The position numbers and the translations under genes are program-made. Below are positions 1 to 11,900 of a DNA stretch of 64,000 nucleotides, one piece after another (position 1 is the first letter of the stretch; each line of letters begins with the position of its first letter). Origin of the DNA: Chinchilla lanigera (taxonomy: Eukaryota > Chordata > Mammalia > Rodentia > Chinchillidae); assembly GCF_000276665.1 (NCBI RefSeq), contig NW_004955429.1:4965709-5029708 (forward strand). The letters are read 5' to 3'. The notes beneath the pieces are model-generated. The model ran no database searches. It was not told the DNA's origin and was given only the letters and a program-made list of their open reading frames with translations.

Positions 1-954
1 TCTAAAAGTTTTATCCGCTCATAATGCAAACCTGGCTCAGTGCAACAACTCAAACACATTTGCTCACAAATGTGATGTTTTCTCCCAAGAACTATGACTT
101 TTTTGCAAACAAGGATTAATTATGCCCATCATCCTGTGGAAATTGAAGCACAGAAACACATGTTGTGGGATGATGTCACACTCTGCAAAGAAGTTAATGC
201 AGCACAGAGAGAATCGAAATCCTTTTCCTACACATGCAACGAACACTCACTGAGAGGGCCTAGTTTCTCCTCTCACTCCACCACATCACAGCCGGCCGCC
301 TCTTCTCTACTGTCTATGTTCTCTGCTATCCATGAATTAAAGCAACATGGAAAGGAGCCTAGGCAATCTACAACTTTAGTAGTTAGACAGCTGAATGAAA
401 GAAACAACAGTGACATCACACACACACATACAAATACAGGACGATAGTGGATGGGAATGTTTTTGTATCATTTTTTTTGTTCATCATTCATTGAACTAAG
501 AGAAGGAAGCTGCCTACGTTACCTGCACTACAGGTAAGGAAGATGTAATGTGGTAAGTGTTATAGAATATTTAGTGTTATAGTTGGGAACCGATGCCAGT
601 TAATCCTTGTTAGAGGCTACCACTGTCTTCATCATCACCATCACCATCACCATCATCACCATCATCATTATCATCATCTATTAGTACATAGGACACAGCA
701 TTTCAGGTTTCTCCAGAGCATAGGTTTATAAAAGAGCTACTCAAAGAAAACCATTCTCTTTACAGGAAAGCTACCAGACATGGCTGAGATGTCTTGATAT
801 GTTTCCTAGTTCAGCAATATAATTTCCACTGAGGTGCAAAAGCGGTCATAAGGTCCACTTTCACTTAGTAGGTAGATCACAAACTACTTAAAGAGGGAAA
901 GAAACTACTGAACATTTTCTTGGTTGGTAAAACAGGAGCATGACAAGCAGGAAA
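1..954. other. Unique non-coding sequence, no gene seen
   Basis: No exon, CpG-rich promoter or recognised transposon is visible. The longest open frame (plus strand, 94-447) shows no known motif and ends in a short CA run near 418-428, as expected by chance. The only clear structure is the trinucleotide tract at 628-679. Confidence 0.6.
628..679. repeat. Imperfect trinucleotide microsatellite (ATC/ACC)n
   Basis: A run of about 17 triplets mixing ATC and ACC units with a few interruptions. It is the only strong triplet repeat in the window and lies in non-coding DNA. Confidence 0.9.
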
Positions 955-1076
955 ACTCTCCTCCTTCTTCTCTTTCTTCCTCCTCCTTTTTCTTCTTTTG
1001 TGGTACTGGAACTTGAACCCAGGGTTTCACACATACTAGGCAAGTACTCTACCACTGAACTACACTCCCAGCCCCC
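955..1076 (-). mobile_element. ID-type SINE (tRNA-derived), minus strand
   Basis: Read on the minus strand, 1001-1075 gives the tRNA-like ID body with A-box and B-box regions: a start like GGGGGCTGGGAG, then TAGTTCAGTGG and an end like GGGTTCAAGTTCCAGTACC. The purine-rich tail appears as the pyrimidine tract at 955-1000 on the plus strand. The body is diverged from the younger ID copies elsewhere in the window. Confidence 0.85.
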
Positions 1077-4000
1077 AGCTTCCATTCTGCATGCCTCTCT
1101 TTTGTAAGGGCAAAGCACCAAGACTACTACAGCTGAAGGGTAGCCAGCACCCATGAGGGGGGTTGCTGGGGACAATACTATGCCCCACAGTAAGAAGCAC
1201 AAATTCGCAAGCCCAACTAAATCAGAAAGCAGGTAATTCCCATAATAGCAGCAGCCACGCTGGATGATGAGGTCCACACTCACTTTTCACAGTTCCCTGA
1301 TGACAGTCTCCCCTCCTCTAAGGGTGAGCTTGTGGCCAACTGAGATAATACCATTGCCACTAATGCTTGCAGAAAGTGGGGCACAGATTCCTGTGGTTCA
1401 CAACACTCCTTTGTCCTTGAACTACATCTAGCTACTACACAACATGTAGGGTAAAATTTAAAGGACACCTATAGATCTGAAATGATACACCACTCTTCTA
1501 AAGGAAAATAGCACATGGCCAGACAGATAATCATCTTTAACTGAAGGGCTAGCCAGTGAGAAGGCTGGCTCTGAGAGCCCTTAGCTTTGACAACCTGCCA
1601 GGAACAGGAGTCACAGTTTTTAGAAGACAGACAACATTTATAGACTAGGGCAAGGTGGAGGAAGGAATGCAACACCCGATTTCCATGGAAGTTGGTTTCA
1701 CCCATTGTTTTTCTTTTGAGTATATTTTTTCATGAGGCTTTGGTGGTGAAGTGGGGAGTGGGATACAGTGGAATTACAGAGAGACCACGCCTATATTCCT
1801 TCTTGTCCAGATCCTGCCATACAGCACATCTAAGTGGCCATCTTTTCCCTAAGTAACTGCTAGGAAGGGAAACACCATTTCTCAATAGCAGCCCCAGGAT
1901 TCATAACTATCATGTAAGGATGACAGGGCTGAGAGACGGTAGCTGAAGATAGGAGTCTGAGAGGAACAGAACATTTTGGTCACTTCTGGATTCTTCCCTG
2001 ATTATCTGTGTGCTGTTGGGTTACATGCAGCTGGATCCGAATCACAGCTCTAGATTCTGAGAGTCTCCAGGAGGCTCCAACACACACAGTGCAAGGTAAG
2101 AGCAGCTGAAATGTTTCAATACTTCAGTGCCCTTTGGCTATGGAGTTCCCCACCCTCAAGTCTGCAATATGATTCCATGGCATTTCCAAAGGATTCACAA
2201 AAGTCATAGCTTTAGCTAATTTCACTATCTAGATTTATAGTGTTCCTCTGCAAATCTACCAAAATTTACCAGAAGACTTGACAGTCTGATTTGCTTGCTA
2301 GGGAAATAACACTGTTTTAGGAGAGATTTTTTTACTTGCTTATTGTCCAATTTAAAATGTAGTTTGTATTACTGGAGGAAATGAGGCAAAAGATATTCAC
2401 TTGAAACATTAATGAAATTATAGAATTCTTGACATGAAAATATAAACACGATTGTAAATATTACCTGCTTATCAGTGTCAAGAGCAGAAAACTCAGTATC
2501 TTATTTTGAAATTAATTTATGGGTTCACAAATCATTTTACAGTCCAACTGATAACTTCACTGAGATTACAAATATACAAAAAAATGCTGATTAGGGGATT
2601 AAAAGGAGAAGAGAAAAACAAAGTACTTACTTGCAGTGATATTTTTAAAGCAATCTTGAAATTCAAATTAGGCTTTTGTTTAAAAGGAAAGACTGACCTA
2701 GCTATAATCCTTTGGACCTCAGGGTCCACTCCATTAATCCATGGGGTGAATCTTTGAGAAATCTTCCTTTTGTATTTATTTCTTCAAATTCCAAATTCTA
2801 CTAGGAAATTGTAAAAAAACAAAAGACTGCCCTTACCAAAAAAAAAAAAAACAAAAAAAACCAAAAAAAACCCCAAAATGTAAACAACAAAGAAAAAAAA
2901 AAAAACTACCCTGTCTAGAACTAGAATTTAATTCAGAAGTGCAACTGTCCCAGCTGTTTCCATTTGAAGGTGGCCTCTTGCGTTCTTGGTGACATTTGTC
3001 ATCATTCAACCCAACGCTGTTTCACAGCCACAGGAGGATGTTTGAAGAGAAATGAACTCATTCTCTGAAGTTGCTTGTAGTAAAGGAAAACAGATGGAGG
3101 ATTTCCTGCAGAGGACTCCCCACCGAGGCACAAATTCGAGGGGGTGTGGAATTGACTTGTTAAGGGCTGGGTTTTCCACGCTCAGCACTATCTGCTCCTC
3201 GCCGAGCCCACATGCGCTGCCTCCCACTAAAGTCAACTCTGTTGTTCTGCGCTAACTCCAGCAGCTGAGCTGACTCGTAGGAAGCAGGTCAACAGTCCCT
3301 CAGTGCTGTTTCAACCTCCTCTCACCCCCAGGACCAGATAAATGTACTGAAGGACACTTTTCTGGAATGACCCTCGCTTCCCATTCCTTTCCTCTTTGTC
3401 TCTTCACATTTGTCTCCCAGGTCTCTTATCTGAGCGAAGCACTTCTGAGGTAATCGCACGATGTGAAAATATGCCCCCAAATTATTTAAAAATGTTACTA
3501 ATGTTTCCTCCCACCCTTTACCTCATGAGAGAATATTCTACAGACAGCAAATTTAAAACTACGTAATGAAAACACTCAGGAGTATTGCTAAATGACAAAA
3601 GCAGGACTCTGTGTAAGCCACTCCAATAGAGGGGCCTCCCACTGATTGGTGTTGCTTAGTTTGAAAATCTTAGAAAGAGCTAAGAGCCAACACTCATCTT
3701 TAAAGGCATTATTTAGCATTTCTTCCTTCTCCATTGCCAAGAGGGAGGGTGCTACAATCCATCAGAGGAACTCTTCTGCAGTTAATCTAATAATCCCATA
3801 AACAAAGCATTAACTATGTATTAATCTCAATTATCCTAACATATTGCCATAACTCTGTGTCTATATTTTATATTACAAATTTGTGTTGAACATCCTTTGA
3901 GAAATAAGTGCCACATGACCTTTCTTTCCATGTGACTCTCTTGGTGAAAGAATTCATTTTTCTGTAGTGCTAACAATTTCTATAAGGCTGGCTGAGGAAG

Positions 4001-4121
4001 TAAATTATTAAAAGAGGTAAAAGCCAGGAGAACTACAAGCTTATCTAGGTGGAGAGGACCAAGAAGGCTTTGTGTAACTCAATAAAAAATTTTCAAAGTT
4101 ATTGGGAAGGATGTTCTATGT
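1077..4121. other. Unique non-coding sequence
   Basis: No gene, recognised transposon or CpG cluster seen over about 3 kb. Open frames are all under 85 codons, overlap one another on both strands and show no domain motif. The only special composition is the A-rich stretch at 2838-2905. Confidence 0.55.
2838..2905. repeat. A-rich low-complexity tract
   Basis: Several A runs broken by single or paired C bases. It could be the decayed tail of a SINE or retrocopy, but no recognisable body lies on its left side. Confidence 0.75.
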
Positions 4122-4310
4122 CAGGATTTTAGAAACTATGGTCCATGGGCCAAATTAGGCCCACTTCCTAAATTTATAAATAAAAGTGTTTGTTACATAT
4201 TGTTTGATGCTACAACAGCACAGTAGAATAGTGATGACAGTGACTGTATTGTCCACAAAGCCCAAAATATTTATTTGGCTCTTTATAGAAACAGTTCGCT
4301 GATTCTTCTG
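4122..4310. mobile_element. hAT-type non-autonomous DNA transposon fossil (MER class)
   Basis: The left end reads close to CAGGGGTCAGCAAACTATGG and the right end, reverse complemented, is similar. The interior resembles the common mammalian element with 'gggccaaattaggcccac' and 'aaagcccaaaatatttat'. These terminal inverted repeats and interior are those of old hAT (Charlie-related) MITEs shared by placental mammals. I could not confirm an 8-bp target duplication. Confidence 0.7.
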
Positions 4311-5344
4311 TGTGACAGAGAGCTACCAGACAACCACTGAATCCCTTGAGCTTTCCTCTCTGAGCTGTGCATCAGAAGTGTAACAGCATAACTGTATTTA
4401 AGATTGATGCTCGAACGTCCTCCTACCACCCCCAGGCAAATGTGGCAAGAGGGCTTTTATAGGGTCTGTGGCAGTGGGGAACTTAAAGCTCCTAGAGGGC
4501 AAGATGGTTTGGACCATGTACTGGCGGTGTCAGATGAGAGTGTCAGGGGCAGAATGTGCACATTGTCAGGGAGGAGCCTGAGAAGCAGGACCGGGATGAT
4601 GAGAAGATGAGAAGATGTGAGGACAGAGAAGCACAGGAAAGCCATCTGTGGTGGAGGACAGTGACAGCCGGCTACAAATCAGGATGTGAAATTCCTGAGC
4701 TGAACTGGTGGAACCAAGACTTTGAGCAAAAAGAAGGATATAGGACATCTACCTGCTGGTGGCCCCACACAGTGTTAACTGAACCACCCCAACTTATCTC
4801 TGAGCTGGACCACTTTTAAAATTGAAGGCCCCACATTTGGGCAGCTCCTTAGTCCCAAGTGTGTGGCCGCCCAGCCTGGTGGTGGAAGTCAGGCTGGTAA
4901 GAGAACCCTGAGGTGCGGCAGCTGTGCTAGCACTCAGCACCTTGCATTCTAGAAAGCTCCATCAGCAGCAAGAGAGCCGTGTTGGTGCTCCTGAGCAGGA
5001 CTGGGGACTGCTGCAGAAAGACAGGGTGCCTGCTCTCAGGGACTGAGGGATCTGGCTGTGAGAATGCACACTAGGGGGAACAGGAAGAACACAACCTCAG
5101 GACAACTCATGACCAAGTGTGACATCATCTGTCCTACAGTTTCAGCCTGGCCTTTTCACTCCAAAGCCAGCCTGCAGTTTTTGTACAAGAGCTGACCTGT
5201 GGGATTTGGTGACTGCCTGTTGCTTTGAATTCTCTGCCATCATTTCCCCACACTCCAAACGAATGCTCAGTTTTTAAGTTTAATTCCTCTCATCAACTTC
5301 AGTGATGAATCTGGGCCCCATGAATGTAGCTATCTTTTCATTCA
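4311..5344. other. Unique non-coding sequence
   Basis: No recognised repeat or gene. Two short open frames near 4404-4819 overlap on opposite strands and have no motif. Confidence 0.5.
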
Positions 5345-6000
5345 CCCATCTGTCAGTATATCAGTTAATCGCTGAATATTTCTTGAGCTCCTGCTATGTG
5401 CCAGGCACTGTGCTGAGCATGGGGTGAAGGAGGGAGTCAGGCAAGACCTCTGGCCTTGTGGACAGGAAAGAGAAACACACAACCCTGTACACAGGATACT
5501 AAGACCTTGCAGAAAAATGAGCAAAATGGTGTGACCTAGAGCAGGCCTGAAGTGCAGATTCTACCTCAGGTTGAGGTGAGGGAGAAGTCTTGAAAGTGTG
5601 ACATTTGATCTCAGTCCTAAGAGCTGAGGCGTGAGCTGTGCAGTGAGTCAGGAGAGCTTAAGTTTAGTGGTAGAGGTAGAAAAGGACTTGGCATGTCTCA
5701 GAAAGCAGGAAGGATATTGATAAGGCTTATTAGACAGGTTGTGGAGGGTGAGTGATAGGCAGACAGGCCAGAGGGTGTGTGGTCCTGTTGGGAATAATGC
5801 GGTGCTCTGGATTTTTTCCAAGAGCAAAGCAAAACCATGGAAAAGATCTAAGCAAGGGAATGTGCATGATTGGATGCGTGTTTTTTAAAAGGATTTCTCC
5901 AGCCCTGTTGAGAATACAATGCAGGCAGACGAGGAGATCAGCTGAGACACAGGTGTGGGCAGGGACCAAAATGGTGTCTGAAGGGGCTGAATGGTTTTGA
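5345..6000 (-). mobile_element. L2 LINE fragment, minus strand
   Basis: The plus strand begins with the reverse complement of the L2 3' end ('tgctatgtgccaggcactgt') and runs on through further L2-like phrases such as 'gtgacatttgatctcag' and 'aaaggatttctccagccctg'. Heavily decayed, with no coding capacity. The orientation follows from the 3' end lying on the low-coordinate side. Confidence 0.75.
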
Positions 6001-7194
6001 GATATATGGTGGAGATATGGGAACTCTGCTCCCAGAAATGATGACTTAAAATGATCTCAGTTAGCTGTTTATTGGATGAATTTTGATTTTCACCCACATG
6101 AGAGAAATCCAGACCTCATTTTCCTTGGTCACCACCATACCCCAAGCAGCGAGCACATTCTGGGGCAGAGAATGGTGCCCTCGATCCTGTGGCTGTGTCA
6201 GGGATGGTGAGTGCACAGCTGTGGCTGAAGCAGGGTGGGTCTCCAGGAGAGATGGAAACACACTGGTACAAAAAGGTAGCTTTGCTTCTAGGATTCGGAC
6301 ACTCGGATGATCACTCAAGATTTTCTCCAGAGCCTTCTAGAGAGTTCTTCCTTCATGACAGAGTATGGGCAGCCAAAAATGACATTCCTCAGACTCCCTT
6401 GCACCTAAGGCCTGGTCATCTTACGATTCTCAGAGACTTGAATTTGGTGCTGGCTTATGCGGGGACGAGGGACAGTATAAGATGCATCCGTTTTGCTGGG
6501 GCAGATAGCAGGTCACCGGGACTCTACAGCCAAAAGCTGGGGCAGTGCACAGGCTGTGACACAGCAGTCTCAGAGCCCTGCATAGCAGGCTCTATGCTGG
6601 ATTTCAGGCTCTTTGGTCACTGTCTTGCTTAACTTTGAAAACAACTCTACGTTTGCTTTCTGTGCAGGGGCCCACAGATTATGTAGCCAGTCTTGGCAAT
6701 AATTCTGGTATCAGATCCTCCATTTTAGAGGCACCTAGGCCCCTGCCAGCAAAAGCCTTAGGGAGGCAGGGGCCTCCAAGTGCCTGGATATTACCATAGG
6801 CAGTGAGAGACAGGGGGAAACTGCTGGCCAGAAGCTTCCTGATCTCGTCTTCCTGGTCCTCACTGGGGGCTAGTTTCCTTGTGGGCCAACTCTGCTCAGG
6901 GCTCTCTCTGCTCCCCGCCCCTATACACTTGTCCTCCTCCTATCCCCTTCCTCTCCCTTCCTGTCCCTTCTTTCCCTTCCCCGCCCCTCCCTCTCCCCCT
7001 TTGGAGTAGGGGGATCTCAGTCCATATCCTGGCCTAACCTTTCTAATGATTTTGTGAGCAAGACTTACTTTCTACTGAAAACAGATTGGATGCTACTATC
7101 TCCAGTCATACTCATTGTGAATCATGGTCACTCTTCTGGGGCAAATGGCTTCCCTGAAGGGGTCTTCTTTGCTTTGTCCTCAGACTGTGCTGTG
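6001..7194. other. Unique sequence, no gene confirmed
   Basis: A 147-codon open frame at 6189-6632 (plus strand) has no recognisable domain and no convincing splice or promoter context. Part of 6370-6500 has the look of an old dispersed repeat, but I cannot name the family. A C- and T-rich patch covers about 6920-7005. Confidence 0.5.
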
Positions 7195-7209
7195 GAGGTG
7201 GTAGAATTT
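7195..7209. repeat. Left target-site duplication of RWDD1 retrocopy
   Basis: The sequence gaggtggtagaattt matches gaggtggtagagttt at 8202-8216 with one mismatch. It sits directly beside the reversed poly(A) tract, as expected for the 3' side of a minus-strand retrocopy. Confidence 0.85.
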
Positions 7210-8201
7210 TTTTTATGTGAAGGGTTATGGTTAGTTTATTAAGTTCAATGATGAAAGTTATCAGAAGAATATTCTCCTGGAAATTATTTTTTCTTAGAAA
7301 AATAAGAAAATAAAGTTAAACCCTCTCAGCATAGCCACAACATGCTGTGGCTGTCGAGCCTCTCTGGAGATGGAGACAGTCTGTCACTCTGTGGAGTTAC
7401 TCCCTGCATCTGCAGGATTGTGGTCTGGTTCGTCTTCAAAGTCCTCCAGCTCCACGTCACCCATTTCCTGGAACAGAGACTCATCTACTTCCACGTTATT
7501 TCCAGCATCCTCCAAGAACTGGAGATCAGATGTGTCAAGGTTATGATCTGTTTCAGACAGCTGTTTGCCACTCAGTTTATTTTTTCCTGCTTGTTCTTCT
7601 TTCATCCATTTCTTTTTAATTTCCAAGAGGTCTGCATCAAACTGGGCTTCCCAACATAAGGAATCCTCAATTGTAACAGGGGTGCCATGGACTAATTGCT
7701 TCTCTGCTTCTTCTGCTTCTTTTTCCTTTAGTTTCTTTTCTTCCTCTCTTCTCGTTTTTATCTGATCTACTATTTCACTTAAATTTTCTTGCACCGCTGT
7801 CACTAGAGTAAAGATCATGACCACATCAAGATTTTCCTTAGCCTGCGATGCTGATAATTTTAAAATGTCTGTGACATCATTATCTTGTAGATTTTCCTAG
7901 GAGAATATTTCATAAAGAAGAGCTTCATCTGGATATTTTTCACTATATGTAAACTTGAGGGCAGTCTGGACAATTTCATCATTTTCTCCAGCCTCAGATG
8001 GCACAGGAATGGTGAAGCTGGGTAGATTTTCTGATAACGCTGTGGAAGAGTTGGGGTAGACGGACTCCAGAGTCTGCAGCTCGTTTTGGTGCTCCTCGCT
8101 GTAGTCTGTCATCGAGGCGCTGGCTGCTGCCCATGGATCACGCTGACACTCAGGCAGCGTGCTACAACCAAGTCCCGAGGCCTCTAGCCAGGCCCAGCCT
8201 A

Positions 8202-8216
8202 GAGGTGGTAGAGTTT
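8202..8216. repeat. Right target-site duplication of RWDD1 retrocopy
   Basis: Partner of 7195-7209. It marks the 5' end of the copied mRNA, leaving about 90 bases of 5' untranslated sequence before the ATG at 8112. Confidence 0.85.
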
Positions 8217-8446
8217 GTTGGCATTGTTTAGATTCCATTGTGCGGGACTCCGATCCCCATTACGTGAAGAGCCTGAGCTGTTGCTGGCGAGGGGAATTTG
8301 GACATGTTAGTTACAACCTTAAATTATGAAGGTGCATTTTCTTTCCTCACTGTTGATTTCCCACTGGAGGACCTAAAAGCCTTAGTCTGTCTCCAGTCCC
8401 ACCTGCATGAGCAGGTGACAGGTAGAATGGGAGCAAGCGCTGTCCA

Positions 8447-8905
8447 AGTGTATTGGTCAAACTGGCTGTGCTAATAAGTTTCCACTAACTGTGTGACCTG
8501 CAGCAGTAGGAACTTACTCTGTCACAGTTCTGGAAGCCAAATATTCAAATTCAAGGTGTGGCATGTTAGCTGCTTGCTGAGACTGGAAGAGAATCCATTT
8601 ATTGCCACTCTCCTAGCTTCTGGCACTTACCAGGAAGTCCTGGAATTCCTGGGCATCCTTCACTCTAACTGCTGCCTCCTTCATCAGCACATGCAGTTCT
8701 CCTGTGTCTCTCTGTACCTCTTCTCATCTCATGAAGAAAAGTCATTGGATTTACATCCAGTCGTAATGAATACAGCCCCATCTGAGCTTGGAGCCATTGC
8801 AAAGGCTCTACTTCCAAATAAGATCACACACTGAAGTTCTGGGTGGGCTTTATATTGGGCGTGGGGGCGGGGCAGGATACTATTGCACTCACTCTACCAG
8901 GGTAT
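8447..8905 (-). mobile_element. MaLR-type (MLT1-like) solo LTR, minus strand
   Basis: The plus strand shows the reversed LTR landmarks in order: 'gtattggtcaaactggctg', 'tctgtcacagttctggaag', 'aattcaaggtgtgg', 'ctcctgtgtctctctgtac' and 'ttccaaataagatcacaca'. These match the ERVL-MaLR LTRs spread through placental mammals. No internal retroviral sequence is attached, so it is a solo LTR. Confidence 0.7.
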
Positions 8906-11900
8906 GAACTTCACACAGAAGTCATACATCTTGGCCTCATAACTGTCAGTCCCAGCTCAGCTGAACCAACCAGCCCGACATGCAAGGTTAGAAAAACTTA
9001 GCAGTGACTCCACAATTGTGGGAGAAAGTGAAGCTAGTTATTGCTTGCTTCACCTTTAAATATACCCTACCATTCATAATATTGCTACCTATATGGGACA
9101 TTTTTTTTCTGATGCTTTTATTTTCAGAAAATCTTAAAGTTACAGGATAATGTTCATAGTTAACTCAAAGTAAACATCGAATACAAACTGCTTCATTTAA
9201 TTTTTTTTTTCACAAATACACCCCTTTGATTTTGTTCCGCTACAAAAACTGCTGTAGTTCCATCAGCAAAGGATAAGTGTTTGAGTAGGGGAGAAAAAGG
9301 TCAGACAAAGTCATTGAAACTAATGTGACTTCATTCATCCACCGTCAGGACTTTTTATGTTTCACAAATCAAAAAATAATTTAAGCTATTTTAGATTCTT
9401 TTTTCTAGTTCAATGAGATCTAATTCCTTAAAGCTGAAGAAGCAAGTATTTTTCCTCCAAAATATGAATACCTACAATGACACTACAAAATATAGCCTTA
9501 GGATGGAGATATCTTTTTTATGAGCACAGAAGAAAAGATTACATTATTCAACTAGACAAAAAGCCATTCTATTGAAATTCTTTTATCGTTTTTTTTTTTC
9601 ACTATACATATCTTGCTGTGAGAGAATTACATTTATTAGGCACTATTGAAGCTATTTATTCCTTTTTTATTCCAGTAATTAAACTATAACACAATCAGTT
9701 GGGTTACCCATAGCCAGTTTTTGGAAGATTAATACAGGAGGCTATTCTTTTGCGCATGTTTGGTTTCTGCATGGTAATGTGGCAGAGATAAAGTTTATAT
9801 TCCCATAATGTGTAAGAATTGTATTTTGTACCAAATAGCTAGCATCAAAAATAACTACCAGTATAAACAAACTATATGCACAATCACTCTGGGCACCCAT
9901 TAATGTGTCTCTAAAAATATTAATACAATGCCCTCTGTAACTGAAATCTGAATATTGAGCCTATAAGAATGCATAAGGAACTATTACTAAAATATTTCCT
10001 GTCTCAAAAAAATAACTTAAAAATAGATTTTAGTGGTCAGCTCTCAAATCAAATCACCTGGGTTTTAATGTACACTTTGAGGAAGTCAAAGCTTACTTTG
10101 CTTTAGCTTAAGCGTTTATCCCCATGTAACTGAAAAATCCAAATTTACAATGCAAAAACATTACTGGCATAATGGGCACTTAAAACTTCTGTCATTTTAC
10201 TATTTGGCAACATTTCACAGTTACTAACAAGTTATTTCTCAGAACTTTGTAATGAAAGTTTCTAATCCATCTGCTATAGGTAGAGAAATTAAGAAAAATT
10301 ATTTTGAGTTTTTTTTATTATGCCCACAGAAAGAGTCAGGAGGTTATAGGAGGTTATTGACCAGGACTGTGCTATATATATTCCAATCTCACTTATTTCT
10401 CTTCTTTAACCATATAATTACAAAAGTTGATTACATCATAGAAGGAATATTTGCCAAATATCTTTGTATGTTTTTATTATTCAATCACGGCAATTATTAA
10501 GAGTGCACATGAACTTTTGAAAAATAGATTTTCATATTTTCACTATATTTTGGATCTTCAAAGGCACTGAATATAATTACAAAAGAGACTCCTTAATAAT
10601 TCAACCATATGGATAAGGGCAATCTTCCAACGTCTAGCCACATAGATATTTCACTTTCCTATGGTTGATACAAAAATACAATTTGTTTGACTTCAGATGG
10701 AGACAGAGTTTAATGGGTTTTACTTTACACTGAAAATGTGAAGTAGGAATCACAGTTCACTTATATAAACTCAAGCACAACAGTTCCAAAATGCAATTCT
10801 TATCCACAGTTGTGGCGGAGCCACTTGGCACTTGATGGTTATGTAAAAAATAATAATTCTTTGAAAAAAACCCTCAAAACAGTTACTTATCAGTAACAGT
10901 GAAATAGCATTTTCTTTCACATTTCAACAATTCCAAATCGGTCTCAAACCAAACCATTCATTACTGTCCTAGATCACCTTGCTAGCTACTCACTCCTTTC
11001 TCTCTCTTTTGGAGCCTATACATCAAACATTTACTTTCTATTCCTGGTTCTTTTATTATTTATTCCCAGATTAGCTTTCTTTTCATCATCCTCCCTTTCA
11101 AATTTGAGCACCCCCCCCCCCATTTAGCAATGTTCTCCATTTTCTCCAGGATTTCGGTTGATTTCACATCCCCATTAACTTATATCTACACTATTCTCCG
11201 TTGGTTTTCTTCAGCACAATTAATCCACATAGAAAATAACTGACAGATGGTAAGAGCTATGCAAAGATCATAAACTGGTAGATCAATGTAAATATTACTC
11301 AGTAACATATTCAGCAAACTCAAATATGTTAATAGAAAGAGACCACAATCCAACTGAAAAGTTAATAAAATTAACTACACAGGACAAGATATTATAATTG
11401 GAAAAAAAGGCAATTGGGAAAATAGACAAAGGAGTAGTTTTCCATCTGTGGTACTAAATAATTAAGCATCCATCATGGCATTTTTTTTTTTTTTGCTCAT
11501 TTTTGTTGTTACTCATGGTGCTGATTCCATATCTTAGATCATCCCTGAAAAGTGTGACAAAGTGAAATTCAAGCTACAGCCAGTTTTGAGGGCACATTGC
11601 TTTCTGTCGCTTCTATCATTCATCACTAGATGTTAGAAAGGTTTCCATCTACTTTTCAAGTAGGGTCCTATTTAGATCTTGGAAAATTTGTATCAGTTTA
11701 TTTAGGAAAATTCAGAGACATGGCAATAACTACTTCTGGAAGGTTCATCTATGTTACCTCTATTTTTCTTCTCCTCACCCATTAATTTTATCATTCTGTA
11801 AGAAAAGTACTTAGGTTAGTCAAACATAATTTCTGCTTTGCATTTTTCCAATCTTTAGTTGACTTGAAGATTTCTTTTTTAAAAAAATATTTGTTGAACA

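Larger units (their letters stand above)
7195..8216 (-). pseudogene. RWDD1: Processed pseudogene (retrocopy) of RWDD1
   Basis: On the minus strand an intronless copy of RWDD1 (RWD-domain protein, DFRP2, partner of the DRG2 GTPase) runs from ATG at 8112-8110 to TGA at 7386-7384. The frame has 242 residues, against about 243 in mammalian RWDD1. The N-terminal RWD domain (MTDYSEEHQNEL..., then KFTYSEKYPDEA), the charged coiled-coil middle (KTRREEEKK) and the acidic tail all align. A single in-frame TAG at 7899-7897 replaces the glutamine expected at codon 72. One glutamate in the KEEEQAG stretch is missing. Imperfect 15-bp direct repeats flank the copy (7195-7209 and 8202-8216, 14 of 15 bases identical), and a T run at 7207-7214 is the reverse of a poly(A) tail. 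Lack of introns, tail and target duplication mark L1-mediated retroposition. The copy is young or slowly decaying, with no frameshift. It is very unlikely to make full-length protein. Confidence 0.95.

Noticed and set aside
6189..6632. 147-codon plus-strand frame
   Set aside because: No recognisable motif, overlapped by other frames on both strands, and no evidence of splicing or retroposition.
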